From positions 4,025,820 to 4,089,819 of the forward strand of contig NZ_KB913025.1 in assembly GCF_000384075.1 (NCBI RefSeq): a stretch of 64,000 nt of DNA, written 5' to 3'. This document shows, piece after piece, positions 28,584 through 38,336 of this stretch. Made by a program: the position numbers and the translations under genes. Under the pieces are notes generated by a model, which saw only the letters and a program-made list of their open reading frames with translations, made no database searches and had not been told where the DNA came from. The DNA is from Methylovulum miyakonense HT12 (GTDB taxonomy: Bacteria > Pseudomonadota > Gammaproteobacteria > Methylococcales > Methylomonadaceae). Each line of letters opens with the position of its first letter. Position 1 is the first letter of the stretch.

Positions 28584-28694
28584 GTCAAATCCTAACTGTT
28601 GTATGGGGTTATCCTAACATTAGTAGGGGAATACAAACAAAGCCTAATCCGCCTACGTTGGCCCTCTTCAAATCTGGGTCATGCTAACGCGGTA

Positions 28695-28854
28695 TGGGGT
28701 TTGAAACCAATGCCGTTAAGTTAAGCCGTTCATGCTGAGCCTGTCGAAGCATGAACGGCTTAACTTAGGGGCGTCGGATTTTTCCATTCTTCCTTCGACG
28801 GGCTCAGGACGAACGGAAAAATCCTTAACTTAACGGCATTGGGTTTGAAACCCC
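28695..28854. repeat. Composite REP-like inverted repeat
   Basis: The outer arms GGGGTTTGAAACC-AATGCCGTTAAGTTAA (from 28695) and their near-perfect complement (ending 28853) enclose two shorter palindromes: one around GCTGAGCCTGTCGAAGC (28735-28751) and one around TCCTTCGACGGGCTCAGGA (28791-28809). The inner sequences are the widespread CTTCGAC-GGCTCAG type of bacterial interspersed repeat. It fills most of the 347-bp gap between two c-di-GMP genes, and no gene is visible there. Confidence 0.75.
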
Positions 28855-28930
28855 GTCCTGCCCTGTTGTATGTATATGCGCTTGCCCTGGCACTGATAGT
28901 TGGATATCCATTTTTAAAGATGGCCTATGC

Positions 28931-30412
28931 CTAGGCACCCCTTGAGCTGGCAACCACTTGGTTACGGCCCGATTCTTTAGCCTGGTAAAGCGCGGTGTCG
29001 GCAGCCTTCAGCAAGCCTGCGGCGGTATTGCCATCTTCGGGAAATGCGGCGACACCCAAAGAAGCGGTGACCCCCGCCAAATTTTTACCCTTGAAAATGA
29101 ACCCGTGCTTTTCTATGGCATCCCGCACCATTTCCGCCCTATCAAGCGTTATCTGCTTGCTCGCACCCAGAATGATCATGACCAGTTCTTCGCCGCCATA
29201 GCGGCAGGCAACATCGCCTTCCCTCAATTTGGAACGCATAAGCTCGGCGATTTCGATGAGCACATAATCACCCGCATCATGCCCATGGGTGTCGTTATAG
29301 CTTTTGAAATGGTCAATATCAATCATGATCACGCCCAATGGCCTGTTTAACCGTTGGCAATTGGCCAATTCATGGATCAGCGTATCATCCAGATAACGCC
29401 TGTTAAACAGCTGGGTCATGGGGTCATGTAAGGAGCGGTTACGGAGCGCTTCGCGCAATTTCAGGCTGACCAGGGCCATCGCCAGGTTATCGGCCGCCAG
29501 GGAAATCAAGCGGGTCCTGGATTCCACCGAGGCCCATGCCGGATGTTTTTCATCACCGCCATCCCCCAACGTCACGCAGAGGAAGCCGATCATCTCGCCT
29601 TGGGCGATGGCAGGCGCGCAGACATACCCTTGCACGGCCTGTCCGTCAATATGGCTACAGCGGATGGCATTGCCCGGTTCTTCAACGACATGCAAGCGGC
29701 CTTGGCGCAAGGCCCAACAGTCATCCGGGGAAATGACCGGCGCAGAGAAAAAACTTTTATCGCCCCACATGGCCACGGCTTCCACCATGCCATGGTTTTC
29801 GTCAAACAGGTACAACGCGCCGCTCTGGTCAGTAAATATCTGTTTTGCGTAATAATGGACAATCGCATGGGTTTCTTGCAGCGAGCGGCACACTTGCAAA
29901 TACGAGTTAAGCTCGTTGATCAGCGCCATTTCGCGGTTGTGCTGGGTCAGTTCCATTTGCGAATGGCGTAACTTATTTTCGTAGTTTTTGCGCTCGGTGA
30001 TGTCTGCGGAAGAACCGATATAGCCGGAAAACTTGCCTTCTTTGTTAATGTAAGGTTCGCCCGTGTCAAGGATATAACGGTATTGGCCATCAAAACGGCG
30101 TAACCGGTATTCCATTTCGAAGGGTTGATGGGAAACAAAGGCGTCATTAAAAATCGCCAGGCAATTTTCCCGTTCATCCGGATGCAAGGCCATCAGCCAG
30201 GCATTACCGCTTAAATTGCCGTCCGTAGTGGCCCCTACGAATTTTTTCCACTTTAAATTGGTGAAGACAACCTTGCCTTCGGCATTGGTCAACCACAACA
30301 TCACTGGCGCATCTTCGGCGACAATCTGAAAATCAGTGTCTTCGTCCAGCAGGGGCGTGCCCGGATTTAGTTTTTCTAGGTCTGGTGCCTTGAGATGATG
30401 ATTGTTTTTCAT
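28931..30412 (-). CDS. PAS-GAF diguanylate cyclase
   Basis: 493 aa, soluble. The PAS domain (about 25-140) has LWLTNAEGKVVFTN and ends in SSADITERKNYE. A GAF-like domain (about 165-320) has a GYVCAPAIAQGEMIGFLCV core. The GGDEF domain (about 330-490) has DPMTQLFNRRYLD, MIDIDHFKSYNDTHGHDAGD and an intact RYGGEEL active site, so it should make cyclic di-GMP. It may respond to small ligands or redox through PAS or GAF. It is a separate transcription unit, flanked by the REP-like repeat downstream. Confidence 0.93.
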   Translation of the reverse strand: MKNNHHLKAPDLEKLNPGTPLLDEDTDFQIVAEDAPVMLWLTNAEGKVVFTNLKWKKFVGATTDGNLSGNAWLMALHPDERENCLAIFNDAFVSHQPFEMEYRLRRFDGQYRYILDTGEPYINKEGKFSGYIGSSADITERKNYENKLRHSQMELTQHNREMALINELNSYLQVCRSLQETHAIVHYYAKQIFTDQSGALYLFDENHGMVEAVAMWGDKSFFSAPVISPDDCWALRQGRLHVVEEPGNAIRCSHIDGQAVQGYVCAPAIAQGEMIGFLCVTLGDGGDEKHPAWASVESRTRLISLAADNLAMALVSLKLREALRNRSLHDPMTQLFNRRYLDDTLIHELANCQRLNRPLGVIMIDIDHFKSYNDTHGHDAGDYVLIEIAELMRSKLREGDVACRYGGEELVMIILGASKQITLDRAEMVRDAIEKHGFIFKGKNLAGVTASLGVAAFPEDGNTAAGLLKAADTALYQAKESGRNQVVASSRGA

Positions 30413-30552
30413 TATGCCGCCGCTTGGTTAGTGTTGCTTAAAAACGCCCGGATACCGCCTATTAAGGCCCACCGGGTTTTGGCCACCGTATTGATGGCAT
30501 TGAGGTTGCTGTCCGTCATTTGGCCATTTTGAAAATATAACGTGAGGGCAAG

Positions 30553-33500
30553 CTATTTTTTATAGCTCCCCCACTCCCCGACCAAGCGCTCAAACTGTGC
30601 AATCGGTAATGGTTTGCCAAACAGATAGCCTTGATAATGTAGGCAGCCATTTTCAAAAAGGAACTGCCGTTGCCCTTCCGTTTCCACCCCTTCGGCAATG
30701 ACCCCGACATCCATATTGCTTGCCATGGCGATGATGGTGCGCACAATGACTTTATCGTTGTTGTTGATGCTAATGTCCTGCACGAACGACTGGTCAATCT
30801 TGAGCTGGTTTATCGGCAATTTTTTTAGGTATTGCAGCGACGAATAACCAGTGCCGAAATCGTCCAGCGAGAATTGGATGCCCATGTCCCCTAAGGTGTT
30901 CATAGTGGCGATGGTCTCTTCGATATTCTCCAGCAACATGCCCTCGGTCAGTTCCAGCTTGAGCAATTTCGGGTCAACGCCATAAAATGCTATGGCCGCC
31001 TGTACCCGCAGGACAAAATCCTCTTGAAAAAATTGTTTGGCGCTGATGTTCAATGACAGCCCGAGGCCGCGTGTGGGGGGGGCTTGTTGCCACGCCTTCA
31101 GCTGGGCGCATACGCTTTCCAGCACCCATTGCCCAATCGGCAGGATCAAGCCAGTCTCCTCCGCCAAGGGGAGGAATTCGGCGGGCGGCACCAAACCCAG
31201 TTTAGGATGTGACCAGCGTATCAATGCCTCCGCCCCCATCGGGTTCCAGGAACCATCCACTTGGATCTGGTAATGTAACTCAAACTGCCCGTCCGCCAGG
31301 GCCTTCCTTAAATCCTCTTCCATCAAGACCCGACGGGTGATGGTATCTTGCATCCGCTGGTCAAAAAAACGTAGGGCGTTGCGGCCTGACATTTTGGCCT
31401 GGTACATGGCGATGTCCGCCTGTTTCAACAAATCATCCACAGAATGGTCGTGGCCGTTGAACAAGGTGATGCCAATACTGGGTGTGCTATGGTAACTATG
31501 GGCAACGAGCTTGAAAGGTTGGTTGATGGTGGCAAGAATTTTATTGCCTATGGTTTCGGCCTGCTTCGCCGCTTCGGTGGGCGAGCTGCCCAACTCTTCC
31601 AGCATCACCACAAACTCATCCCCCCCCAGGCGGGCCACCGTATCCACTTCACGGACACATAAGACCAGGCGCTCGGCAACCTGCTGCAACAGCAAATCCC
31701 CCATGTCATGGCCTAAGGTATCATTGAGGGTTTTAAAATTGTCCAAGTCGATAAACAGCAAAGCCCCCTTGCGGCCATGACGGAAACTGGAAGCCAAGGC
31801 CGATTTCAGACGGTCTTGCAACAGCCGCCGGTTCGGTAAGTTGGTCAGCGGGTCGTAGAATGCCAGGCGTTCAATTTTTTCCTCGGCGGACTTCCTTAAG
31901 GTGATGTCGGTCAGCGTGCCGACATGATGGGTGACAACCCCTTCCTGGTCTTTTACCGCAGTGATGGTGAGGTATTGGGGATAAATTTCCCCATTTTTGC
32001 GGCGGTTCCAGATTTCACCATGCCAAGCCCCTGTCTCATGGACGCTTTCCCACATAGCGGTAAAAAATTCCTGGCCTTCCCTGCCAGAGTGGAGGATGCG
32101 CGGGTCTTTACCGACGATTTCTTCCGCACTATACCCCGTAATGTCCGTAAATGCCTTGTTCACTTGAAGGATAACGTTGTCGGCATCGGTGACCATCATG
32201 CCTTCCTGTGACTCAAAGACGATGGCGGCGATACGGAGCTGCTGTTCCGCTTTCTTGCGTTCGGAAATATCACGGGTGACGGCGAGCAGCATGACATTGC
32301 CATTGGCTTCTTTCATCGGCACGGCATGGGTCTCCAGCCATCGGCAAGCGCCTTTAAACCCTAAGATTTCATATTGAATTTGCATGGCCTCGCCCGCCAG
32401 CACACGCTGCTGCAATTCTGCATAGGCCTGACGGTATTTAGGGGCGATCATATTAAGCACTGGCTTGCCGATGACCTGCCCTAGCGTGTCCGCCTCAATC
32501 ATGTCCAATCCTGCCGGGTTCATCATCACCACATAGCCTTGGGCATCGATGATTTTGATACACTCGGGTTCGTTATCAATGATGGCCCGTAGCCGCGATT
32601 CGTTCTCGATGAGCTTGGCCTCAATTTGCTTGCGCCCGGTAATATCAACGAAAGTGGCTATCGCCCCCGTCATGACGCCATCGGTGATGATGGGCTGCGA
32701 CCAATATTCCACGGGTACGGCGGTACCGTCCTTACGCCAGAACACTTCGTCCGCCACATAAATTTCTTCATTGCAGCGATAGGCGGCGTACATACGGCAT
32801 TCTGCGGCGGGATAAGGGCTGCCGTCGGGATGCGAATGGTGGATCAGTTCATGGATATGCGTGCCAATGACCTCGTCAGCGCTTTCATAACCCAAAATCC
32901 GTAAGAATGAACGGTTCACAAACCGGCAATTGCCCTGGGTATCGACACCATAAGCCCCTTCCGCCATGGAATTGAGCAATGAAAATAATTGCTGGTTCGA
33001 GTCATGCAGGGCGGTTTCCGCTTGCTTGCGCTCGGTAATGTCATGCATGACCGCCAGCACATGGTGCCCTTGGGCATCATGGGCACAAATGGTTGTGAAG
33101 ATTTGGGCGACCCGTTTCTCGCCATTTTTCCGGGTGATAACCCATTCTTCCCCACGGATGTGGTCACCTTGGCGCATACGCTCCATGCGCTGCCTGGCCT
33201 GGTCTTGGACTTCCGGGTCAATATAAACGCTCTGGTACCAGCCCAGGCGGTTAATCTCCTCTAAAGTAAAACCAGTGAGCGTTTCCATGCTCCGGTTCCA
33301 GACCGTAAAGCGGGTATAGGGAGCTTCGGCAATACTATGGCAGACGGCCACGCCATCCACTTCGGCATCTATCACCGCTTGGGTGAACACGAGCTGGTCT
33401 GCCAGTTGGCGCTCAAGGATTTTGCGTTCGGTAATATCCTCTTTAATGGCCAGATAATGGGTGGCACGCCCGTCTGGCTGGTGTACCGGCGAAATCAACG

Positions 33501-35103
33501 CCATTTCGGTATACTCGCTACCATCTTTGCGTTTATTGACGAATTCACCTTCCCAGCTTTTGTCGCGGCCCAACACCTCCCACATCTCGTCGTAGGTTTT
33601 CCGGGGAGTTTTACCGGATTGCAATAGCCTTGGGTTTTGTCCGATCGCCTCGGCGCGGCTGTAACCTGTTTCCCTAACGAAGGCTTCATTGACAAATTCA
33701 ATGCGGGCATCAAGGTCGGTGATCACGATGGAGCTGGGGCTTTGCTCCACCGCCAGGGACAGCTTCCTCAGCACATCCTCCATCAGCTTTTGTTCGGTAA
33801 TGTCTTGGTAGACCCCCAGCACCCCCACCGTTTCGTTATTGGCGTTGCGCAACGGGACTTTAGACGTCCTTAGCCAAAGGGTGCCGCCGTCCGGCTTGGT
33901 CTGGGGTTCGGCATAGAACAGCTTGGGGATGCCCGTATCCATCACCTGACGGTCATCGGTGCGGTAAAACACCGCCTGCGCTTTCCATCCCAATTGGTAA
34001 TCGTCTTTGCCGATCACATCCTCTGGAGATGCTTCGCCCGCATCGTGGGCAAAAACGGGATTACACCCCAAATAACGCAAGTCCTTATCTTTCCAGAAAA
34101 TACGCATGGGCACGGTGTCAATGATGGCCTTAAGCAAGTTGTAGGCTTCTGTGAGCGAGGCTTCCGTCTCCCGGATACGGCTCACGTCATAGAACCAGCC
34201 CAGCACGGCCGGCCCGTTTTCATAATCGATTTTCAAATAGGTGGCGAGAGTCCAAACCGTCCCCGCCCCAGAGACCGATAGCTCAACCAGCTTGTCGGTG
34301 ACGGCCTTGCCCTGGCTGATTTGGTCAAGGACATCGTCGTAATCTTGCGGATGGGCGTAAAACTGCTTCGGATGGGCACCGATCACTTGGTTGATTTCCG
34401 CGTTGACCAGTTCCGCATAGCGGGCATTGGCAAATAACACCTTATCTCCGGATAAGGTGCCAATGCGGATGGCAATCGGGCTGGTGTCCAGCAGCAACAG
34501 CAGCAGTTCCTGCTTACGGCGCAGCGCATCCTCTTCACGCCCCCGCCGCGCCAGTTCGCGCATCAGGTTTAGGGTATTGGTCGTGACGGTTTCATACGCG
34601 GAAAGGATGATGCTGATCAACACCTTCGTTAAGCCGCCCATCTGCTCCTTGGCGTGCTGTTTGGCAAGCTCCAGCGGCATGCCCGATTGCCTGGCCAGCA
34701 CCACCTGAGCCAAATAGCGGTCGTTTTCGAGGATATGTGAAGCTAACCAATTGGTGAGGAAAGCCAGGACTTCTTCGATCACCTCATCCCTGGGTTTGGT
34801 GGTTTCTTCCGCTTTCAGTTTGGATACGGTTTCTATAAAACTGTCGTGGACGGACTTATGCGCGGCCTCCAAAGGGTCATCGGGAAGATACTGATGCCAA
34901 ATGGATTCTTCGGTTTGGAAGTGATAAACGGCGTAGTCGGCGAGTTGCTCAAAAATGGCGTCGATCGAAGGAATATCGGCCTTGAAAGCGACATGGCTTG
35001 CCAGCAAATTCAATAATTGGACTAGCTTCCGGTGTTGTTCGTCCACTTTCTGCAAGCCCGTATTGAAATTGTCATTCCAAGGGAATATATCAATTAAAGC
35101 CAT
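30553..35103 (-). CDS. Hemerythrin-multi-PAS-GGDEF-EAL protein
   Basis: About 1516 aa. The ATG at 35103 with a GAGGG site upstream is preferred over the GTG two codons earlier. The bacteriohemerythrin domain (about 5-135) has iron-ligand motifs VDEQHRKL, YHFQTEE and AAHKSVHDSF. Then come about seven PAS domains (roughly 205-320, 325-450, 455-570, 575-700, 705-830, 835-955, 960-1080), most ending in a DITERK-type linker. The GGDEF domain (about 1090-1255, LGGDEF) and EAL domain (about 1265-1510, AEALIRWSHP, LTEGMLLENI, DDFGTGYSSL) both look intact. Hemerythrin domains bind oxygen or sense redox through a di-iron centre, so it likely ties O2 or redox state to cyclic di-GMP turnover. There are no membrane segments. 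Confidence 0.93.
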   Translation of the reverse strand: MALIDIFPWNDNFNTGLQKVDEQHRKLVQLLNLLASHVAFKADIPSIDAIFEQLADYAVYHFQTEESIWHQYLPDDPLEAAHKSVHDSFIETVSKLKAEETTKPRDEVIEEVLAFLTNWLASHILENDRYLAQVVLARQSGMPLELAKQHAKEQMGGLTKVLISIILSAYETVTTNTLNLMRELARRGREEDALRRKQELLLLLLDTSPIAIRIGTLSGDKVLFANARYAELVNAEINQVIGAHPKQFYAHPQDYDDVLDQISQGKAVTDKLVELSVSGAGTVWTLATYLKIDYENGPAVLGWFYDVSRIRETEASLTEAYNLLKAIIDTVPMRIFWKDKDLRYLGCNPVFAHDAGEASPEDVIGKDDYQLGWKAQAVFYRTDDRQVMDTGIPKLFYAEPQTKPDGGTLWLRTSKVPLRNANNETVGVLGVYQDITEQKLMEDVLRKLSLAVEQSPSSIVITDLDARIEFVNEAFVRETGYSRAEAIGQNPRLLQSGKTPRKTYDEMWEVLGRDKSWEGEFVNKRKDGSEYTEMALISPVHQPDGRATHYLAIKEDITERKILERQLADQLVFTQAVIDAEVDGVAVCHSIAEAPYTRFTVWNRSMETLTGFTLEEINRLGWYQSVYIDPEVQDQARQRMERMRQGDHIRGEEWVITRKNGEKRVAQIFTTICAHDAQGHHVLAVMHDITERKQAETALHDSNQQLFSLLNSMAEGAYGVDTQGNCRFVNRSFLRILGYESADEVIGTHIHELIHHSHPDGSPYPAAECRMYAAYRCNEEIYVADEVFWRKDGTAVPVEYWSQPIITDGVMTGAIATFVDITGRKQIEAKLIENESRLRAIIDNEPECIKIIDAQGYVVMMNPAGLDMIEADTLGQVIGKPVLNMIAPKYRQAYAELQQRVLAGEAMQIQYEILGFKGACRWLETHAVPMKEANGNVMLLAVTRDISERKKAEQQLRIAAIVFESQEGMMVTDADNVILQVNKAFTDITGYSAEEIVGKDPRILHSGREGQEFFTAMWESVHETGAWHGEIWNRRKNGEIYPQYLTITAVKDQEGVVTHHVGTLTDITLRKSAEEKIERLAFYDPLTNLPNRRLLQDRLKSALASSFRHGRKGALLFIDLDNFKTLNDTLGHDMGDLLLQQVAERLVLCVREVDTVARLGGDEFVVMLEELGSSPTEAAKQAETIGNKILATINQPFKLVAHSYHSTPSIGITLFNGHDHSVDDLLKQADIAMYQAKMSGRNALRFFDQRMQDTITRRVLMEEDLRKALADGQFELHYQIQVDGSWNPMGAEALIRWSHPKLGLVPPAEFLPLAEETGLILPIGQWVLESVCAQLKAWQQAPPTRGLGLSLNISAKQFFQEDFVLRVQAAIAFYGVDPKLLKLELTEGMLLENIEETIATMNTLGDMGIQFSLDDFGTGYSSLQYLKKLPINQLKIDQSFVQDISINNNDKVIVRTIIAMASNMDVGVIAEGVETEGQRQFLFENGCLHYQGYLFGKPLPIAQFERLVGEWGSYKK

Positions 35104-35456
35104 TGGCACCCTCGTAAATCATCAAAACCACATTGACACATGCGTGTACTCTGAACGCTCATATTTTCGGCTTATTTAAGTGGTGCCACAAAATTTTTAA
35201 TAGTGACTGTTATGCCATCGGCGCCTTTTGTTGTACCGATATACGTCAAACGGTCACGGATGGCAGAAAAAAACGGCAAGGCGACAACTGGTGATATTAT
35301 GCGGCTTCACCCGCTAACATTATAGGCTTCCGGGAAAGCAATGCTTGATTGCCACCCGAATGATGCCGGTTGGATTTGCCGCAGGACCATTAGCAAAAAA
35401 AATCAGGGCACAAGAAACCTGCAAAGCCTATTCCCCCAACCTACAAACCAACCTTA
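35104..35456. other. Divergent intergenic region
   Basis: About 350 bases between the divergent hemerythrin gene and truD. No gene or RNA is recognised; it should hold promoters for both sides. An open frame starting at 35345 overlaps truD in another frame and is not credible. Confidence 0.5.
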
Positions 35457-36491
35457 ATGCCCATGATCGAAATCCCCCGCTGGCCTTACGCCTATGGCCA
35501 ACCCGCCAGCACCGGAACCCTCCGCGCCCAACCCGAAGACTTTATCGTCACCGAACAACTCGCCTTCGAGCCTTCAGGCGACGGCGAACATGTGTTCCTG
35601 TACATCGAAAAAATCGGCGAGAACACCGAATACATCGCCAGGCTGTTGGCGAGGCACGCCAACGTCCGGCAACGTGATATCGGTTATGCCGGGCTCAAAG
35701 ACCGCCATGCCGTCACGCGGCAATGGTTTAGTGTCTGGCTGCCAGGCAAACCCGGAAACGGACCGGACTGGGCCTTGCTTAATTCGGGGCAACTGCATGT
35801 CTTGCACACCATCCGCCATGCGCGGAAACTCAAACGCGGCGTGTTGGCGGGCAACCACTTCCAGATCACGGTGCGGGATTGGCAAGGCGATATTGGCACA
35901 CTCACCCGGCAACTGGAGCAAATCAAAAGCCACGGCATCCCGAATTATTATGGCGAACAACGCTTCGGCCACCAGGGGCAAAACGTCAACAAAGCCTTGG
36001 CGATGTTCGAAGGCGCAAAAACCGGACGCGAACAACGCAGCCTGTACCTTTCCGCCGCCCGCTCCTTCCTGTTCAACCAACTGCTCGCCCGGCGCGTCCA
36101 ACAGCAAAACTGGAACCGGGCCTTAAACGGCGACACCTACGTCCTTGACCGCACCAATAGCTGCTTCAAATCCGCACAAGCCGATGATGGCATCACCCGC
36201 CGCCTAAACATCGGGGACATCCATCCTAGTGGCGTGTTATGGGGCAAAGGCAACGCCGATGTAGCGGATGACGCATGGCAACTGGAACAAGACATTATCG
36301 CCACCTACCCTGCCCTGGCCGCTGGCTTGGCCGCCGCTGGCGTTGACCGGAACCGCCGTGCCTTGCGGGCCAATGTGTTTGATTTGCAATGGTCATTTGT
36401 CACTGGCGAGGTGTTGGAACTCAACTTTAGCCTGCCGGCCGGGAGTTATGCGACAGCGGTCTTACGCGAAGTTGTGGCCTACGGCGAATAG
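35457..36491 (+). CDS. truD: tRNA pseudouridine(13) synthase
   Basis: 344 aa. TruD converts U13 of tRNAGlu to pseudouridine. The catalytic motif GLKDRHAVTRQWFS is intact with Asp82. Other family blocks are present: EDFIVTEQLAFEPSGDGEHV, KRGVLAGNHFQITVRDW, NYYGEQRFGHQGQN and LRANVFDLQW. The length fits the gammaproteobacterial enzyme. Starts are ATG at 35457 or two codons later. In many gammaproteobacteria truD lies with ispF or surE; here it stands alone, facing the SulP gene convergently with a 52-bp gap. Confidence 0.96.
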   Translation: MPMIEIPRWPYAYGQPASTGTLRAQPEDFIVTEQLAFEPSGDGEHVFLYIEKIGENTEYIARLLARHANVRQRDIGYAGLKDRHAVTRQWFSVWLPGKPGNGPDWALLNSGQLHVLHTIRHARKLKRGVLAGNHFQITVRDWQGDIGTLTRQLEQIKSHGIPNYYGEQRFGHQGQNVNKALAMFEGAKTGREQRSLYLSAARSFLFNQLLARRVQQQNWNRALNGDTYVLDRTNSCFKSAQADDGITRRLNIGDIHPSGVLWGKGNADVADDAWQLEQDIIATYPALAAGLAAAGVDRNRRALRANVFDLQWSFVTGEVLELNFSLPAGSYATAVLREVVAYGE

Positions 36492-36543
36492 CCCTTTAGG
36501 TAAGTTGGGTTAACGGCATTGGAGTTAACCCCAGGCCATCAAA

Positions 36544-38139
36544 TCATTTCCGGTCATCCGCCGTCATTAACCGCGCCGCCAGCGCATGGTCGGAAAAGGT
36601 CTCCATCGCTTGGCCTATTTTTTGGCATTGCCCGCCTTGCGCTTCGTAATTCAACTTAAAATCATGGATAAACTCCATGACGGTATGGTCGATCAGATAA
36701 CCGTCAGAGAAATCGAAAACCACCGTCTTGCCCTGTTCAAGGGTGGCAAGCGACTGTTTCAAAGGCAGGAAATTTGAGAAAAGCGCAGACCCCAAAAGTT
36801 TGACCACGATGGTACCGTCCGCTTTGGGCCCGATAGTGAAATGGATCTTGAACAAATTGCCCGGCCACACTCCCCTCACCAAACTAATCACCAACTTGGC
36901 GACAATCCCTAAAGCGACCCCGAACAACAAATCGACGGCCAACACACCGGCAATGGTGACCACAAACATGGCCAACTGTTCTTTGCCTATATCCCCTACC
37001 CTGGCGAAGGCCTTGGGCGAAGCCAAGCGGTAACCGGTGTACACCAAGAGGGTTGCCAGTGAAGCCAAGGGGATACGTTGTATCAGGCCTGTAAACAGCA
37101 CGACAAACAACAATAGCAACAAGCCATGGAAGAAGTTGGCCCAGGCCGTTTTTGCACCATGGTTAATATTCGCCGAACTACGGACAATTTCGGCAATCAT
37201 CGGCAAGCCGCCCAGCAAACCGCAGACCACATTGCCTATCCCGACGGCGGTCAAATCCCGGTCAAGATCAGAGGTACGTTTATAAGGGTCCAGTTTGTCA
37301 ACCGCCGCCGCGCTCAGCAAGCTTTCAAGGCTGCCGACCAAGCTGATGCCCAGCACCGCTTCCCAAAAAGCCACCGTGGTTATTTTGGAAAAATCGGGGA
37401 AACAGAAACTGGTCAAAAAATCGTCAGGGATGGCCACCAAATAACCCGTGCCCGCCAGGGTTGTTTGCTGATCAAGCCCGAAATGCCACGCAAAGAGCAT
37501 CCCCACCAGCACCACCATGACGGACGCCGGAATTTTAGTGTTGAGCAAAGGCCAAACTATCAGTATTTCCAATCCTAAAAAACTGATCAGGGCGGTTTGG
37601 GTGTTCATGTTCAACAGGCTATGCGGGATTTGCGCGATGCTTGAAAACAGGCTGCCGGGCTCCGGCGCAACGCCTAGCATGACATGGGTTTGGGTAATGA
37701 CGATGATCAAGCCAATCGCCGCCAACATGCCGTGGACCACTGAAGCGGGGAAAAAGGCGCTCAAGCGCCCTAGCTTAAAAACGCCCATCAACACTTGCAA
37801 GACACTGGCCACCACAATGGCCGCCAAGGTGTAGCGGTAACCCGCCAACGCATCGCCTTCGCCCAATGCCTGCACCGCCGCCAACACCACCACGATCAGC
37901 CCGGCGGCCGGGCCGTTGATGGTCAAATAGGAACCGCTAATCCGCGACACCAATACGCCGCCGATAACCGCCGTGATAATGCCCGCTGACGGCGGGAAAC
38001 CAGAAGCCACCGATATGCCTAAACACAAAGGCAAAGCGATCAGGAAAACCAACAGGCCTGATTGCAGGTCACTAGGCCAATGGGCTTTTAAACCCGCCAA
38101 GCCGGTTTTAGGTAACTCTGCTATAAAACGTTTATCCAT
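36544..38139 (-). CDS. SulP-family anion permease with STAS domain
   Basis: About 531 aa. The start at MDKRFIAEL (38139, AGGATT upstream) is preferred; the frame runs on to 38172. The membrane part (about 20-420) has the SulP blocks DLQSGLLVFLIALPLCLGIS, ITAVIGGVLVSRISGSYLTI, INGPAAGLIVVVLAAVQALG and GLLGGLPMIAEIVRSSANI. The C-terminal STAS domain (about 435-525) has TVVFDFSDGYLIDHTVME. SulP proteins import sulfate, bicarbonate or other anions with H+ or Na+. No carbonic anhydrase gene is adjacent, so the substrate is undetermined. A TSUP permease lies downstream on the same strand. Confidence 0.92.
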   Translation of the reverse strand: MDKRFIAELPKTGLAGLKAHWPSDLQSGLLVFLIALPLCLGISVASGFPPSAGIITAVIGGVLVSRISGSYLTINGPAAGLIVVVLAAVQALGEGDALAGYRYTLAAIVVASVLQVLMGVFKLGRLSAFFPASVVHGMLAAIGLIIVITQTHVMLGVAPEPGSLFSSIAQIPHSLLNMNTQTALISFLGLEILIVWPLLNTKIPASVMVVLVGMLFAWHFGLDQQTTLAGTGYLVAIPDDFLTSFCFPDFSKITTVAFWEAVLGISLVGSLESLLSAAAVDKLDPYKRTSDLDRDLTAVGIGNVVCGLLGGLPMIAEIVRSSANINHGAKTAWANFFHGLLLLLFVVLFTGLIQRIPLASLATLLVYTGYRLASPKAFARVGDIGKEQLAMFVVTIAGVLAVDLLFGVALGIVAKLVISLVRGVWPGNLFKIHFTIGPKADGTIVVKLLGSALFSNFLPLKQSLATLEQGKTVVFDFSDGYLIDHTVMEFIHDFKLNYEAQGGQCQKIGQAMETFSDHALAARLMTADDRK

Positions 38140-38240
38140 TTCAATCCTCATGTTGATTGGCAGAGTGCCCATCTGCCTTAAATTTATTGTTGGCTTTGGC
38201 CCGTCAAAGCCAGAAAAGCCGATACCCTTGTCTTAAATTA

Positions 38241-38300
38241 GGTTGGGTTACGACTGCAGGGATGCAGGAGCAATTACCGGGGGATAGCGTAACCCAACTG
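38241..38300. repeat. Short interspersed palindromic repeat
   Basis: GGTTGGGTTAC (38241-38251) and GTAACCCAAC (38289-38298) are inverted and enclose CGACTGCAGGGATGCAGGA (38251-38269) followed by GCAATTACCGG. The 19-base core recurs exactly, in the opposite orientation, inside the transposase gene at 57961-57979, with the flanking part GCA-TT-CCGG also shared. It is a small interspersed element of unknown type. Confidence 0.7.
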
Positions 38301-38336
38301 CGCTGTACAATATGGGTTACCCCCGGATTGATTCCC

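Noticed and set aside
28584..28930. Possible small RNA or gene in the gap between c-di-GMP genes
   Set aside because: The structure is fully explained by REP-like inverted repeats; no promoter or coding frame could be supported.
35574..36107. 177-codon minus-strand frame inside truD
   Set aside because: Antisense shadow of a fully conserved truD.
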